The notes under the pieces: generated by a model
The model's input: the letters and a program-made list of their open reading frames with translations, nothing else
What the model was told of the DNA's origin: nothing
Database searches by the model: none
Source: PALSA-1003 sp035996965
GTDB lineage: Bacteria; Pseudomonadota; Gammaproteobacteria; Burkholderiales; Casimicrobiaceae
Reading direction: 5' to 3'
NCBI GenBank assembly: GCA_035996965.1
Contig: DASYJB010000092.1
Coordinates: forward strand, 1 to 23,083
DNA length: 23,083 bases
In this document: positions 14,762-23,083 of the stretch, one piece after another
Position numbering within the stretch: position 1 is the first letter of the stretch
Layout: the number at the start of each line of letters is the position of its first letter
Position numbers and translations under genes: made by a program

Positions 14762-15602
14762 AGAAAAATACACGCGCTGCCCCGGCTGCAAGACGATTTT
14801 CCGCGTGAGCTCGCAGCAGCTCGCGATGCGCGAAGGGCAGGTCCGCTGCGGACATTGCCGCACGGTGTTCGACGGCGAGCTCGCATTGGTTTCGCTGGCG
14901 CCGCGCGTGCGCGGGCCCGACGACGAGGCGCAGCTCTCCGAAGCGGAGCTCGGGCCGCCGACGGTGACCTTGCGCAGCGCCCAGGCGCTCTCCGCCGTCG
15001 ACGAGGAGCCCGACGATCGCCGCGAGCCGCCGGCGGGCGACGGCGCGAACGCATCGGCGTCGATCGATCCCGAGCTTGCTTACGCCTCGCGCTTCTCGGC
15101 GTCCGAAGCGCGGCAGCGCCTGCGGCTCCCGGCCTGGGCGTATGGCCTGCTGATTCCGGTGCTGGTGATCGTCCTCGGCGCGCAGGCCTTGTTCCATTTC
15201 CGCGACGCCATCGCCGCCCACTGGCCGCAGACCAAGCCCGCGCTGATCCGGCTTTGCACCCTCGCCGATTGCCAGTTGAAGCCGCTGCAGGACATCTCCG
15301 GGCTGTCGATCGAGGCTTCCGACCTGCAGGCGGATCCGGCGCACAAGGGCTTGCTGATTCTGTCGGCAACGATACGCAACCGTGCCGCGCATGCGCTGGG
15401 CTACCCGTATCTGGAGCTGACCCTGTCCAATGCGCAGGACCAGATCGTCGTTCGCCGGGCGTTTGCGCCCGGCGAATACTTGAGCGGGGCCGCGAACCTC
15501 GACAGCGGCATCGGCGGCAACGCCGAGTTGACGGTCAAGCTGTTCATCGACGCCAGCACGACCTCGCAAGCCGGCTATCAGGTCTACCTGTTCTATCCCT
15601 GA
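14748..15602 (+). CDS. Zinc-ribbon and DUF3426 domain membrane protein
   Basis: A 284-residue protein with a short N-terminal zinc ribbon (Cys11, Cys14, Cys34, Cys37 in RCPGC and RCGHC, the MJ0042-type finger). An acidic, low-complexity linker follows to about residue 120, then a single membrane helix (YGLLIPVLVIVLGAQALFHF) and a periplasmic DUF3426 domain with LKPLQDISGLSIEASDLQ and FAPGEYL. This finger-linker-helix-DUF3426 layout is common beside prmA in betaproteobacteria; the function is not known. The start is GTG 14748 or GTG 14754, each with an AGG at 7 bp. Its 3' end overlaps the rhodanese gene on the other strand by 10 bp. Confidence 0.88.
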   Translation: MIVAEEKYTRCPGCKTIFRVSSQQLAMREGQVRCGHCRTVFDGELALVSLAPRVRGPDDEAQLSEAELGPPTVTLRSAQALSAVDEEPDDRREPPAGDGANASASIDPELAYASRFSASEARQRLRLPAWAYGLLIPVLVIVLGAQALFHFRDAIAAHWPQTKPALIRLCTLADCQLKPLQDISGLSIEASDLQADPAHKGLLILSATIRNRAAHALGYPYLELTLSNAQDQIVVRRAFAPGEYLSGAANLDSGIGGNAELTVKLFIDASTTSQAGYQVYLFYP

Positions 15603-16051
15603 ACCCACGGGAGGCCGGCCTTGCGCCAGCCGCCCAGGTTTCCGCGGTGTCCGTCGGCGTCCTTGTTGCCCTCGAACCCTTCCAATACGTTGAACGCGCG
15701 CGTGTATCCGGCGGCCGCTGCCGCGCGCGCGGCGCTGTCCGAACGATGGCCGCTGCGACACAGAAACAGGACCGGCGCATCGGTTTCGCCGACCGTCCGA
15801 CGCAGCTCGTCGACGAACTCTTGATTGCGCGTGCCGTCGGGATAGGTATTCCATTCGATCAGCGCGCTGCCCGGGACACGACCGACATAGTCCCATTCCG
15901 CGCGCGTACGCACGTCGATCAGCCGCGCCGCGGGTTCCGACTCGAGCAATGCCATCGCTTCGGCCGGCGTCACGGCACCGAAATAGGGCAGCGAGGCGTC
16001 GGCCGCACGACGATGCCCGGCAGCCAGCACCGATTCGGCGGCGTCGCTCAT
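15593..16051 (-). CDS. Single-domain rhodanese-like protein
   Basis: A 152-residue cytosolic protein with one rhodanese domain. LIDVRTRAEWDYVGRVPGSALIEW is the typical CH2A region, and the active loop is FLCRSGHRSDSAARAAAAAGY with the catalytic cysteine in CRSGHR. The closing NVLEGFEGNKDADGHRGNLGGWRKAGLPW matches bacterial rhodanese-like proteins of this size. It is likely a sulfurtransferase; donor and acceptor are unknown. I choose the ATG at 16051 because the longer open frame upstream is only an antisense shadow of glnA. It is divergent from glnA across a 351-bp regulatory region and tail-to-tail with the DUF3426 gene, sharing 10 bp. Confidence 0.92.
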   Translation of the reverse strand: MSDAAESVLAAGHRRAADASLPYFGAVTPAEAMALLESEPAARLIDVRTRAEWDYVGRVPGSALIEWNTYPDGTRNQEFVDELRRTVGETDAPVLFLCRSGHRSDSAARAAAAAGYTRAFNVLEGFEGNKDADGHRGNLGGWRKAGLPWVQG

Positions 16052-16143
16052 CGCGCGTGGTCGCCGGGCGCGATGTGGCGTGTCTGCCGGCAGGGGCAGC
16101 GTCCGCGCTCGCGGCAGGGGAAATTGGTCTGGCGCATCGGAAA

Positions 16144-16149
16144 AGTATA
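16144..16149 (-). promoter_or_regulatory. Candidate -10 element for the rhodanese gene
   Basis: TATACT on the minus strand matches five of six consensus bases and gives a leader of about 90 nt before the rhodanese ATG. The -35 is not convincing (GTCGAA at 15 bp). Confidence 0.35.
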
Positions 16150-16196
16150 GCGCGCTCGGTCCCTTTCGACCCAGCACGAGCCGCCGCCGCTCGCGC

Positions 16197-16213
16197 CGCA
16201 CCATACGGTGGCA
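16197..16213. promoter_or_regulatory. Weak NtrC-like enhancer site upstream of glnA
   Basis: GCACC (16198-16202) and GGTG (16207-16210) form a dyad resembling the NtrC consensus GCACC-N5-GGTGC, but with a spacer one base short. It lies about 115 bp upstream of the sigma-54 -12 element, where enhancers usually sit. A second half-site TTGGTGC is at 16237-16243. Confidence 0.3.
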
Positions 16214-16314
16214 CGCGAACCCCGGCGGGAATCGATTTGGTGCGGCAACGCCGGCAATCGGGCCGTCGAGCCCCGCAAACCCTTGTTCCACCCGGTGCCA
16301 AGGGCGGCCGCTTA

Positions 16315-16330
16315 TGGCATAGTTTCTGCT
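16315..16330 (+). promoter_or_regulatory. Sigma-54-type promoter of glnA
   Basis: TGGCAT-AGTTT-CTGCT differs from the consensus TGGCAC-N5-TTGCW at two positions and keeps the essential GG (16316-16317) and GC (16328-16329) with exactly 10 bp between them. The transcript would begin near 16341. Sigma-54 control by NtrC is the established mode for glnA, and ntrB/ntrC lie just downstream. Confidence 0.65.
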
Positions 16331-16339
16331 TTTTGATGC

Positions 16340-16367
16340 GCTGCGGAACACGCCGCTTCGGCGCAGC
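16340..16367 (+). other. Hairpin at the 5' end of the glnA leader
   Basis: GCTGC (16340-16344) pairs with GCAGC (16363-16367), and GCCG (16352-16355) with CGGC (16359-16362) around a CTT loop. Together they form a two-part stem with one 7-nt bulge, beginning at the predicted start of transcription. It may protect the mRNA 5' end; no ligand-binding motif is recognised. Confidence 0.4.
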
Positions 16368-16402
16368 AATTCAACCGCTTCGCCCCATCCCAAGGAGAAC
16401 CC

Positions 16403-17818
16403 ATGGCTGCATCCGCCGACGTACTGAAAATGATCAAGGACAAGGACGTCAAGTTCGTTGATCTTCGCTTCACCGACACGCGCGGCAAGGAGCAGCATGT
16501 GCAGGTCCCGGCGAAGCAATTCACGCAGGACAAGTTCGACAGCGGCCATGCCTTCGACGGCTCCTCGATTGCCGGCTGGAAGGGGATCGAAGCCTCGGAC
16601 ATGCTGTTGATGCCCGATGCCGACAGCGTGCGCATCGATCCGTTCACCGAAGAAATTACGCTCAATATCACCTGTGACGTCGTCGAGCCCACCGATGGCA
16701 AGGGCTATGATCGCGATCCGCGCTCGCTGGCCAAGCGCGCCGAGGCGTATCTGAAGTCGACCGGCCTCGGAGACACCGCATACTTCGGACCCGAGCCCGA
16801 ATTCTTCATTTTCGATTCGGTGACCTGGCACGTCGACATGTCGGGTTGCGCGGTCAAGATCGAGTCGGAAGAAGCGCCGTGGTCGACGGGAAGGACCGAT
16901 TTCGAAGGCGGAAACTCGGCGCATCGCCCGCCGGTCAAGGGTGGTTATTTCCCCGTGCCGCCAGTCGACTCGCTGCAGGACATCCGCAATGCCATCTCGC
17001 TGTCGCTCGAGGAGCAGGGCGTCGAGGTCGAGGTGTTCCACCACGAAGTCGCCGCGGCGGGCCAGTGCGAAATCGGCACCAGGTTCAATAGCCTGGTCAA
17101 GCGCGCCGACTGGAGCCAGATCCTCAAGTACACGGTGCACATGGTCGCTCATACGTACGGCAAGACGGCGACGTTCATGCCGAAGCCCATCGTCGGCGAC
17201 AACGGCTCGGGCATGCATGTGCATCAGTCGGTGTGGAAAGGCGGACAGAATCTGTTTGCCGGCAACGGCTATGCAGGATTGTCCGAGTTCGCGCTGTTCT
17301 ACATCGGCGGCGTGATCAAGCACGCGAAGTCGCTCAATGCGATCACCAACCCGGGCACGAATTCGTACAAGCGTCTGGTGCCGGGGTTCGAGGCGCCGAT
17401 CAATCTCGCCTACTCGGCGCGCAACCGCTCGGCGGCGTGCCGGATTCCGTACGTCAGCAATCCGAAGGGACGGCGGGTCGAAGTGCGCTTTCCCGATCCG
17501 ACGGCGAATCCGTACCTCTGCTTCGCCGCGCTGCTGATGGCGGGGCTCGACGGCGTGCAGAACAAGATCCATCCGGGCGATCCGATCGACAAGAACCTCT
17601 ACGATCTGCCGCCGGAAGTCGCCGCCAAGGTCCCGCATCCCTGCGCGTCGCTCGACGAGGCGCTCGACAACCTCGATCGCGACCGCGAGTACCTGACGCG
17701 CGGCGGCGTGTTTTCCAACGACATGATCGACGCGTATATCGCGCTCAAGATGGAAGAGGTCACGCGTTTCCGCATGACGACGCATCCGGTCGAATTCGAC
17801 ATGTATTACAGCTCCTGA
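16403..17818 (+). CDS. glnA: Glutamine synthetase type I
   Basis: Dodecameric cytosolic enzyme that joins ammonia and glutamate to glutamine using ATP. The 471 residues match GSI-beta. Visible are the N-terminal VDLRFTDTRGKEQHV and FDGSSIAGWKGIEASDMLLMPD, the metal/substrate region GPEPEFFIFD, HHEVAAAGQCEIGTRF, the ATP-site KPIVGDNGSGMHVHQS, NPGTNSYKRLVPGFEAP, the Arg-rich RNRSAACRIPY, and the adenylylation site Tyr400 in NLYDLPPE. That tyrosine indicates control by GlnE-type adenylylation in addition to transcription. AAGGAG lies 6 bp before the ATG. Transcription is likely from the sigma-54 promoter and stops at the hairpin after the gene. Confidence 0.99.
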   Translation: MAASADVLKMIKDKDVKFVDLRFTDTRGKEQHVQVPAKQFTQDKFDSGHAFDGSSIAGWKGIEASDMLLMPDADSVRIDPFTEEITLNITCDVVEPTDGKGYDRDPRSLAKRAEAYLKSTGLGDTAYFGPEPEFFIFDSVTWHVDMSGCAVKIESEEAPWSTGRTDFEGGNSAHRPPVKGGYFPVPPVDSLQDIRNAISLSLEEQGVEVEVFHHEVAAAGQCEIGTRFNSLVKRADWSQILKYTVHMVAHTYGKTATFMPKPIVGDNGSGMHVHQSVWKGGQNLFAGNGYAGLSEFALFYIGGVIKHAKSLNAITNPGTNSYKRLVPGFEAPINLAYSARNRSAACRIPYVSNPKGRRVEVRFPDPTANPYLCFAALLMAGLDGVQNKIHPGDPIDKNLYDLPPEVAAKVPHPCASLDEALDNLDRDREYLTRGGVFSNDMIDAYIALKMEEVTRFRMTTHPVEFDMYYSS

Positions 17819-17839
17819 AGGCGGACTAGACCGGCTGGA

Positions 17840-17869
17840 CGGGGGCGGGGCGGCGCGCTCCCGGTTTTT
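17840..17869 (+). terminator. Intrinsic terminator of glnA
   Basis: CGGGGGC (17840-17846) pairs with GCTCCCG (17857-17863), seven pairs with one G-U, around a 10-nt loop, followed by G and TTTTT (17865-17869). It separates glnA from the DUF4124-ntrBC genes. Confidence 0.6.
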
Positions 17870-17877
17870 GCTACACT
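17869..17877 (+). promoter_or_regulatory. Extended -10 promoter of the DUF4124-like gene
   Basis: TG-C-TACACT directly follows the glnA terminator T-run. The ATG of the next gene begins 7 bp after the hexamer, so the transcript would be leaderless or nearly so. No Shine-Dalgarno is present. Confidence 0.5.
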
Positions 17878-17883
17878 GCGCCG

Positions 17884-18390
17884 ATGACCCGGTGCTCGTT
17901 TCCCCCTGCGCTCGCACGCGTCGCCGCCATTGGCTGCTGCTCCGCGTTCGCGTGCATGAGCTCGACTGCGGAAGCCGCGCTTTCCGATCGCGCGAGCGAC
18001 GCCGGCTGCTCGTCCAAGCCGACGCTGGTCGAAGGCAGCATGTACAAGTGCACGACACGCACCGGCAACATTGCTTACTTCAACGTTCCGGGCGCGGTCG
18101 CTTCGACGACCAGGATGCCGACGCCCGCAGGGTTCCCGAAGGTCGACGCCGGAACGCAAAAGGGCCGCGACATTCTGCGCAACAAGGTCCTGACCGACGA
18201 GCTCGCCACCGAGGAAAAACTGCTGGCCGAAGCGCGCGCCGCGTACGGCGATGGCACGCCGCCGCCGCTGCCCGATGAAAAGGCCAACGCGCAGAAGTAC
18301 GCCGACCGGCTCGCTCGACTTCGCCAGACAGTGGCGCTGCACGAGAAGAACATCGAGGCTTTGAAAAGGGAGCTGGCCGCATCCCGGTGA
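17884..18390 (+). CDS. Exported DUF4124-like protein with coiled-coil tail
   Basis: A 168-residue protein with a signal peptide (AAIGCCSAFACMSSTAEAA, probable cleavage after AEA). A short region MYKCTTRTGNIAYFNVPG follows that resembles the DUF4124 pattern (aromatic-lysine, then GxxxYxxxP). The C-terminal part from about residue 95 is charged and helical (ELATEEKLLAEARAAYGDG, then LARLRQTVALHEKNIEALKRELAA), likely a coiled coil. Cys42 and Cys56 (numbering approximate) could form a disulfide in the periplasm. DUF4124 proteins are frequently found between glnA and ntrB in betaproteobacteria; their role is unknown. It ends about 85 bp before ntrB. Confidence 0.8.
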   Translation: MTRCSFPPALARVAAIGCCSAFACMSSTAEAALSDRASDAGCSSKPTLVEGSMYKCTTRTGNIAYFNVPGAVASTTRMPTPAGFPKVDAGTQKGRDILRNKVLTDELATEEKLLAEARAAYGDGTPPPLPDEKANAQKYADRLARLRQTVALHEKNIEALKRELAASR

Positions 18391-18440
18391 CCGAGTGTCG
18401 CTCGAACTCGAACGCGTTCGGCCGGCGCGGGCGCGGAACT

Positions 18441-18449
18441 TGCTACTAT
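18441..18449 (+). promoter_or_regulatory. Extended -10 promoter ahead of ntrB
   Basis: TG-C-TACTAT lies 25 bp before the chosen ntrB ATG and resembles the element before the DUF4124-like gene. No -35 is evident, as is usual for extended -10 promoters. It would give ntrBC a basal sigma-70 supply independent of glnA. Confidence 0.45.
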
Positions 18450-18474
18450 CGCGTACCTGTTGCACAGGTTTGCG

Positions 18475-19572
18475 ATGTCCGGGCCGCCGCCATTTCCCCC
18501 TGCTGACGAAACGCCGCCTTCCTGCTTCGGGCTGGAGTTGCTGGCCACCTCCGTCGTGCTGCTCGATGGCGATCTCGACATCCGCTACGTCAATCCGGCA
18601 GCGGAAAATCTGTTCGAGCTGTCGAAGCGCCAGCTGATCGGCCATCCGGCGAAGTCGGTGTTCGGCGATGCGCAGGCGCTGTTCCAGGCGATCGACAAGG
18701 CGCTGGCCAACGGCGCGTCATACACCGAGCAGGAGCTCGAGATCGGCATCGGCGGCAAGGCGCGCCTGCACCTTTCGTGCACCGTTTCGATCGTCGATGT
18801 TCCCGGCGCGATCCTGCTTCTGGAATTCCGCCACATCGATCAGCAGCTGAAGATCGCGCGCGAGGAGCGCCTGCTAGAGCAGCAGCAGGCGAACCGCGAC
18901 CTGATTCGCAGTCTGGCGCACGAGATCAAGAATCCGCTCGGCGGCATCCGCGGCGCGGCGCAATTGCTGGAGCGCGAGCTCGACCGCCGTCCGCTGCGCG
19001 AATATACGCAGGTGATCATCGGCGAGGCCGACCGCCTTCAGGCGCTGGTCGACCGGCTGCTGACGCCGCACCGTATGCCGAAGTACCAAAGCGTCAACAT
19101 TCACGAGATTCTGGCGCGAGTGGGCACGGTGGTGCAGGCGGAATTTCCGCGGATCGCGATTCTTTCCGATTTCGATATCAGCCTGCCCGAGTTCGAAGGC
19201 GATCCCGAGCAGCTGACGCAGGCGATATTCAATGTCGTGCGCAACGCGGCGCAGGCGCTCGAGGGGGTGCTTGGCGTGCCGCAGATCCGCCTGACGACGC
19301 GCGTCGCGCGCGGCGTGACGCTGGCCAAGCGGAGGTACCGGCTGGCGCTCGCTCTGCTGGTCGAGGACAACGGGCCCGGCGTTCCCGAGTCGATCCGCGA
19401 CCGCATCTTTTTTCCGCTGGTATCCGGCCGCGAAGGCGGCAGCGGACTCGGGCTGACGATCGCGCAGACCTTCGTCACTCAGCATAACGGCGCGATCGAA
19501 TGCGAAAGCGTTCCCGGACATACGACGTTCACCATTTTGCTGCCGCTGGAGTTCAGCCGCGGTAGCGCGTAG
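18475..19572 (+). CDS. glnL: Nitrogen regulation sensor histidine kinase NtrB
   Basis: Cytosolic kinase/phosphatase that sets NtrC phosphorylation in response to PII protein and nitrogen status. The 365 residues contain an N-terminal PAS domain (about 17-125: LELLATSVVLLDGDLDIRYVNPAAENLF), a DHp helix with the phospho-accepting His149 in SLAHEIKNPLGGIRGAAQLLE, and a C-terminal ATPase domain with the N box (FNVVRNAAQAL), G1 box (VEDNGPGVP) and G2 box (GREGGSGLGLTIAQ). No membrane segment is present, as expected. ATG 18475 is preferred, with AGG 7 bp upstream; a TTG at 18460 would add five residues. ntrC follows directly. Confidence 0.97.
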   Translation: MSGPPPFPPADETPPSCFGLELLATSVVLLDGDLDIRYVNPAAENLFELSKRQLIGHPAKSVFGDAQALFQAIDKALANGASYTEQELEIGIGGKARLHLSCTVSIVDVPGAILLLEFRHIDQQLKIAREERLLEQQQANRDLIRSLAHEIKNPLGGIRGAAQLLERELDRRPLREYTQVIIGEADRLQALVDRLLTPHRMPKYQSVNIHEILARVGTVVQAEFPRIAILSDFDISLPEFEGDPEQLTQAIFNVVRNAAQALEGVLGVPQIRLTTRVARGVTLAKRRYRLALALLVEDNGPGVPESIRDRIFFPLVSGREGGSGLGLTIAQTFVTQHNGAIECESVPGHTTFTILLPLEFSRGSA

Positions 19573-19587
19573 ATTGTGAGAGATGCG

Positions 19588-21033
<1,446 letters not shown>

Positions 21034-21046
21034 GCGGCCATGCCGC
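21034..21046. terminator. Small hairpin between the convergent ntrC and methyltransferase genes
   Basis: GCGGC-CAT-GCCGC begins at the base after the ntrC stop codon. The stem is 5 bp without a clear T-run on either strand, so bidirectional termination is only suggested by its position between two stops 24 bp apart. Confidence 0.3.
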
Positions 21047-21057
21047 CAGCTCTGTTG

Positions 21058-21903
21058 CTACAAACGCCGCATCCAGAAGCTTCCTCCCGCGAACGCGCGC
21101 CCATCGGGAAATGCCAGTGCCGTCTTGACGAGTTCCGGGAAGCGCCAGAAAGCGTAGCTGCATCCGAACACTACGCGGAAGGCTCCTGAGTACATCAGCA
21201 GCGCGCGCAACAAATATTGTTCGTTCCAGCTTCGATTTTCGTTCAGCACCCAATCGCGGGGATAGTCATGCGGCAGGAATACGTCGTGCACGTGAATGTT
21301 TACTCCGGCAGCCAGCTGCGGCAGAACTTCGAAGTAGAGAAAGTTGACGTCACTTCCGGTCTTCGCAACGTGCGAGGAGTCGATGAACAGGACGTCGCCC
21401 GCCTGCAGACGCGCGAACTCCGCCATCGGCACGTCCTGAACCTTCGCCTCGATCAGCCGCGAGAGACCCGAAACTCGGTTGCGGAGAAAGGACCGCGGAT
21501 AGGGCTCGATACAGGTCACGTCGACGCCGCAGTCGAGGCGGCGGCGATTGACGTCGGCGATGAGCAGCGAGGAAAAACCGGAGCCGACTTCGATGACGCG
21601 ACGTGGCGACCAGGCCTGCAGCAAGACGAATAGCGCGCGAGAATCGAGCCAGCTGAATTGACTGTTGTTCGTGAAGAAGGTGTTCAGTGTCGGTGTCTCC
21701 AGGCCTTCATCGGGATAGTCGTAGAGGGGATGAAAGCGCGGAAAATCGCGCGTCAGGATCTCGGCGTGGGATTCATCGTTGAAGTCGATCCCGTGAACTG
21801 CCGGGTGTTGCGGCCACACCCGCGCCGGCTCGAGCCGGTCTGGATCGACGACAGGCGAATAGAAATGTCCCGGCGGGAACGCGGCCGATTTCGCGCGAGT
21901 CAT
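21058..21903 (-). CDS. Class I SAM-dependent methyltransferase (Methyltransf_24-like)
   Basis: A 281-residue soluble protein with a Rossmann methyltransferase core. Motif I is RVIEVGSGFSSLLIADVN, followed by the acidic VTCIEPYPRSFLR and DVLFIDSSHVAKTGSDVNF, the pattern of the Methyltransf_24 family found in glycan and secondary-metabolite clusters. The N-terminal GHFYSPVVDPDRL and the C-terminal HDVFLPHDYPRDWVLNENRSWNEQYLLRALL are typical of a subgroup beside polysaccharide genes. The acceptor is unknown; a sugar or glycan hydroxyl is a reasonable guess. No good ribosome site precedes the ATG at 21903. It follows the DUF6311-like gene by 27 bp and is probably co-transcribed with it. Confidence 0.85.
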   Translation of the reverse strand: MTRAKSAAFPPGHFYSPVVDPDRLEPARVWPQHPAVHGIDFNDESHAEILTRDFPRFHPLYDYPDEGLETPTLNTFFTNNSQFSWLDSRALFVLLQAWSPRRVIEVGSGFSSLLIADVNRRRLDCGVDVTCIEPYPRSFLRNRVSGLSRLIEAKVQDVPMAEFARLQAGDVLFIDSSHVAKTGSDVNFLYFEVLPQLAAGVNIHVHDVFLPHDYPRDWVLNENRSWNEQYLLRALLMYSGAFRVVFGCSYAFWRFPELVKTALAFPDGRAFAGGSFWMRRL

Positions 21904-21930
21904 CGCGACATCATGCGCGCGCAGCAGCTC

Positions 21931-23083
21931 TCACGGCAATATTGAGTTGGGCTTCGATGCGGTTACGTCGGACGGGACCAGACTTGGTTCGGTACCGTCG
22001 CGGGATTCCTCGAATCCGAACCACCCGGGAGCCAGAACGAGGTATCCGTCCACAATGCCGGTGGCGTCATCGGGCGCGGCTCGAAACGGCGTGGAGTTCG
22101 GGTCGGCCAGAACATAGAGACTGTCGCGATGCCGGTGCCCATCCTCCAGCTCGCGGATTCGTCGCGCTGTCGCATCCGCCACGCGCTCTACCGAATAGCG
22201 CGCGAACGAACCGGTGTTGATTTTCATGCCATGGTCGGCAGCAAACAATGCAAGTGAACCGAAATCTTTGGGCACCGGGAGTGAAGGAACGAACAGTATC
22301 GTTGTGTAATGCCTTGCCGCTGCATTCCAGAAGGGCGACTTGAGCGGATTGGTTCGTTGCGCCGGCTCGTCGATGAAATGCTGGTGAAAGTAATGATTGA
22401 GCGTAACGAATCGTGGCGATAGGTCGGCGATTTGCAACGCTAGACCAATCCCCAGGATCGCCGTGGCGGCGAGCGGCGAGTAATTGCGGACGATAAGCGC
22501 CGGTATTGCCAGCACCAACGCGTAGTAAGCAACCCAGAGCAGACGCCCCGATCCGCGGACCATCGCCACGAAATTGAGTATTTCCAACGGAACCGGAACA
22601 TTCAACAAGATGCGGTTGCCCCATGCGATCTGATTGGAAAGCGCCATCAGCCAAAGTCCCAGCGAAACGATCAGCAGCGGGAGATAAGCCTTTGCAACGG
22701 GAAAGGCGCGGGATCGCAGCAGAGGCAGCAAGGCGACGGGCGTCATCGCGAGCACGCCAAAGCCCAGATAGTTGAATCCTTCGAACTCGGAGCCGGGAAT
22801 GACGGGCAGCCCAGGCAGGAAAAGCGACCCCCATTGCGGATTCCACAGGGAATTCAAGTTGGCGGCATAGCGGCCGTAGTAGGCGGCGCCGCCGGAGAAT
22901 GAGCTCGTCGGTATCGTGAAGTACCCGGCGAGCCACATCGTCCCCAGAAGCGGGACGGCAATGAGCAGGGTCGACCGCAGGGTGTCGCGGGTCGTCGCCG
23001 TATGATCAATCCAGCGCCGCCGCGCCGCATCGGCGAACGCGACCGCGAGCACCATGTACAGCAGATACGCGTGGATCAGTGCA
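21931..23083 (-). CDS. Polytopic membrane protein, DUF6311-like, 5' end beyond the window
   Basis: The visible 383 residues are the C-terminal part of a larger integral membrane protein; the frame is open to the right edge (ALIHAYLLYMVLAV, a membrane helix, precedes the first in-frame ATG). About six to eight hydrophobic segments lie in the first 230 visible residues. They surround a GYFTIPTSSFSGGAAYYGR loop, ANLNSLWNPQWGSL, FEGFNYLGFGVLA and MVRGSGRLLWVAYYALVLA. This set is what I recall for DUF6311, a GT-C-like glycosyltransferase family. A soluble domain of about 140 residues follows. The AANL(N/L)SL(W/F)NP and (A/G)SGR(L/F)xW motifs support the call; no catalytic acid can be confirmed because the N-terminus is missing. 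It pairs with the downstream methyltransferase gene. Confidence 0.7.
   Translation of the reverse strand, partial: ALIHAYLLYMVLAVAFADAARRRWIDHTATTRDTLRSTLLIAVPLLGTMWLAGYFTIPTSSFSGGAAYYGRYAANLNSLWNPQWGSLFLPGLPVIPGSEFEGFNYLGFGVLAMTPVALLPLLRSRAFPVAKAYLPLLIVSLGLWLMALSNQIAWGNRILLNVPVPLEILNFVAMVRGSGRLLWVAYYALVLAIPALIVRNYSPLAATAILGIGLALQIADLSPRFVTLNHYFHQHFIDEPAQRTNPLKSPFWNAAARHYTTILFVPSLPVPKDFGSLALFAADHGMKINTGSFARYSVERVADATARRIRELEDGHRHRDSLYVLADPNSTPFRAAPDDATGIVDGYLVLAPGWFGFEESRDGTEPSLVPSDVTASKPNSILP

Noticed and set aside
16048..16278. A short cysteine-containing minus-strand frame upstream of the rhodanese gene
   Set aside because: The CPC and nearby cysteines do not match any zinc-binding family such as YacG, and the frame overlaps the promoter region.
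15593..18058. An 821-codon open frame on the minus strand across glnA
   Set aside because: Only its last 152 codons (from ATG 16051) encode a recognisable protein, the rhodanese. The rest mirrors glnA and reflects GC3 bias.

Overview
The window is high-GC DNA from a proteobacterial chromosome, most likely a betaproteobacterium close to Burkholderiales. The evidence is the gene content and order (ahcY-holin family-metF; lgt next to a LysR gene and ilvD; cutA-dsbD-tlpA-aroQ-accB-accC-prmA-zinc ribbon; rhodanese-glnA-DUF4124-ntrB-ntrC), an SAH riboswitch on ahcY, and strong GC3 codon bias that produces long antisense shadow frames. I see no rRNA, tRNA, CRISPR array, insertion sequence or phage module. 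Most of the window is core metabolism and regulation.

Left part (1-4380): the 5' end of an RND-efflux periplasmic adaptor gene leaves the window on the minus strand. Facing away from it is a methyl-cycle block: SAH riboswitch, ahcY, two tandem hairpins, a small holin-family membrane protein, and metF. It meets a minus-strand row of four genes (EamA exporter, ilvD, SMR exporter, lipoprotein) that is read from 7478 down to 3682.

Middle (7500-15600): a LysR regulator is divergent from the EamA gene, with an inverted repeat across its own start codon. lgt follows, with a promoter that predicts a leaderless mRNA. A minus-strand fxsA and a plus-strand cutA start 9 bp apart, with facing Shine-Dalgarno sequences. 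Next comes a collinear run: cutA, a DsbD-like protein reduced to its N-terminal alpha domain, a TlpA/ResA-like thioredoxin, aroQ, accB, accC, prmA and a zinc-ribbon/DUF3426 membrane protein.

Right part (15593-23083): a single-domain rhodanese gene overlaps the end of the DUF3426 gene tail to tail. The nitrogen-control locus follows: a sigma-54-type promoter, glnA, an intrinsic terminator, a DUF4124-like exported protein with its own extended -10 promoter, ntrB (glnL) and ntrC (glnG). Convergent with ntrC is a two-gene minus-strand unit, a polytopic DUF6311-like membrane protein (cut by the window edge) and a class I methyltransferase, which looks like cell-surface glycan accessory DNA.

No complete new system is evident. 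The observations most worth a second look are the tandem related hairpins after ahcY, the loss of the DsbD membrane and gamma domains while the alpha domain keeps its active-site cysteines, and the compact or leaderless starts at fxsA/cutA, lgt and the DUF4124 gene.
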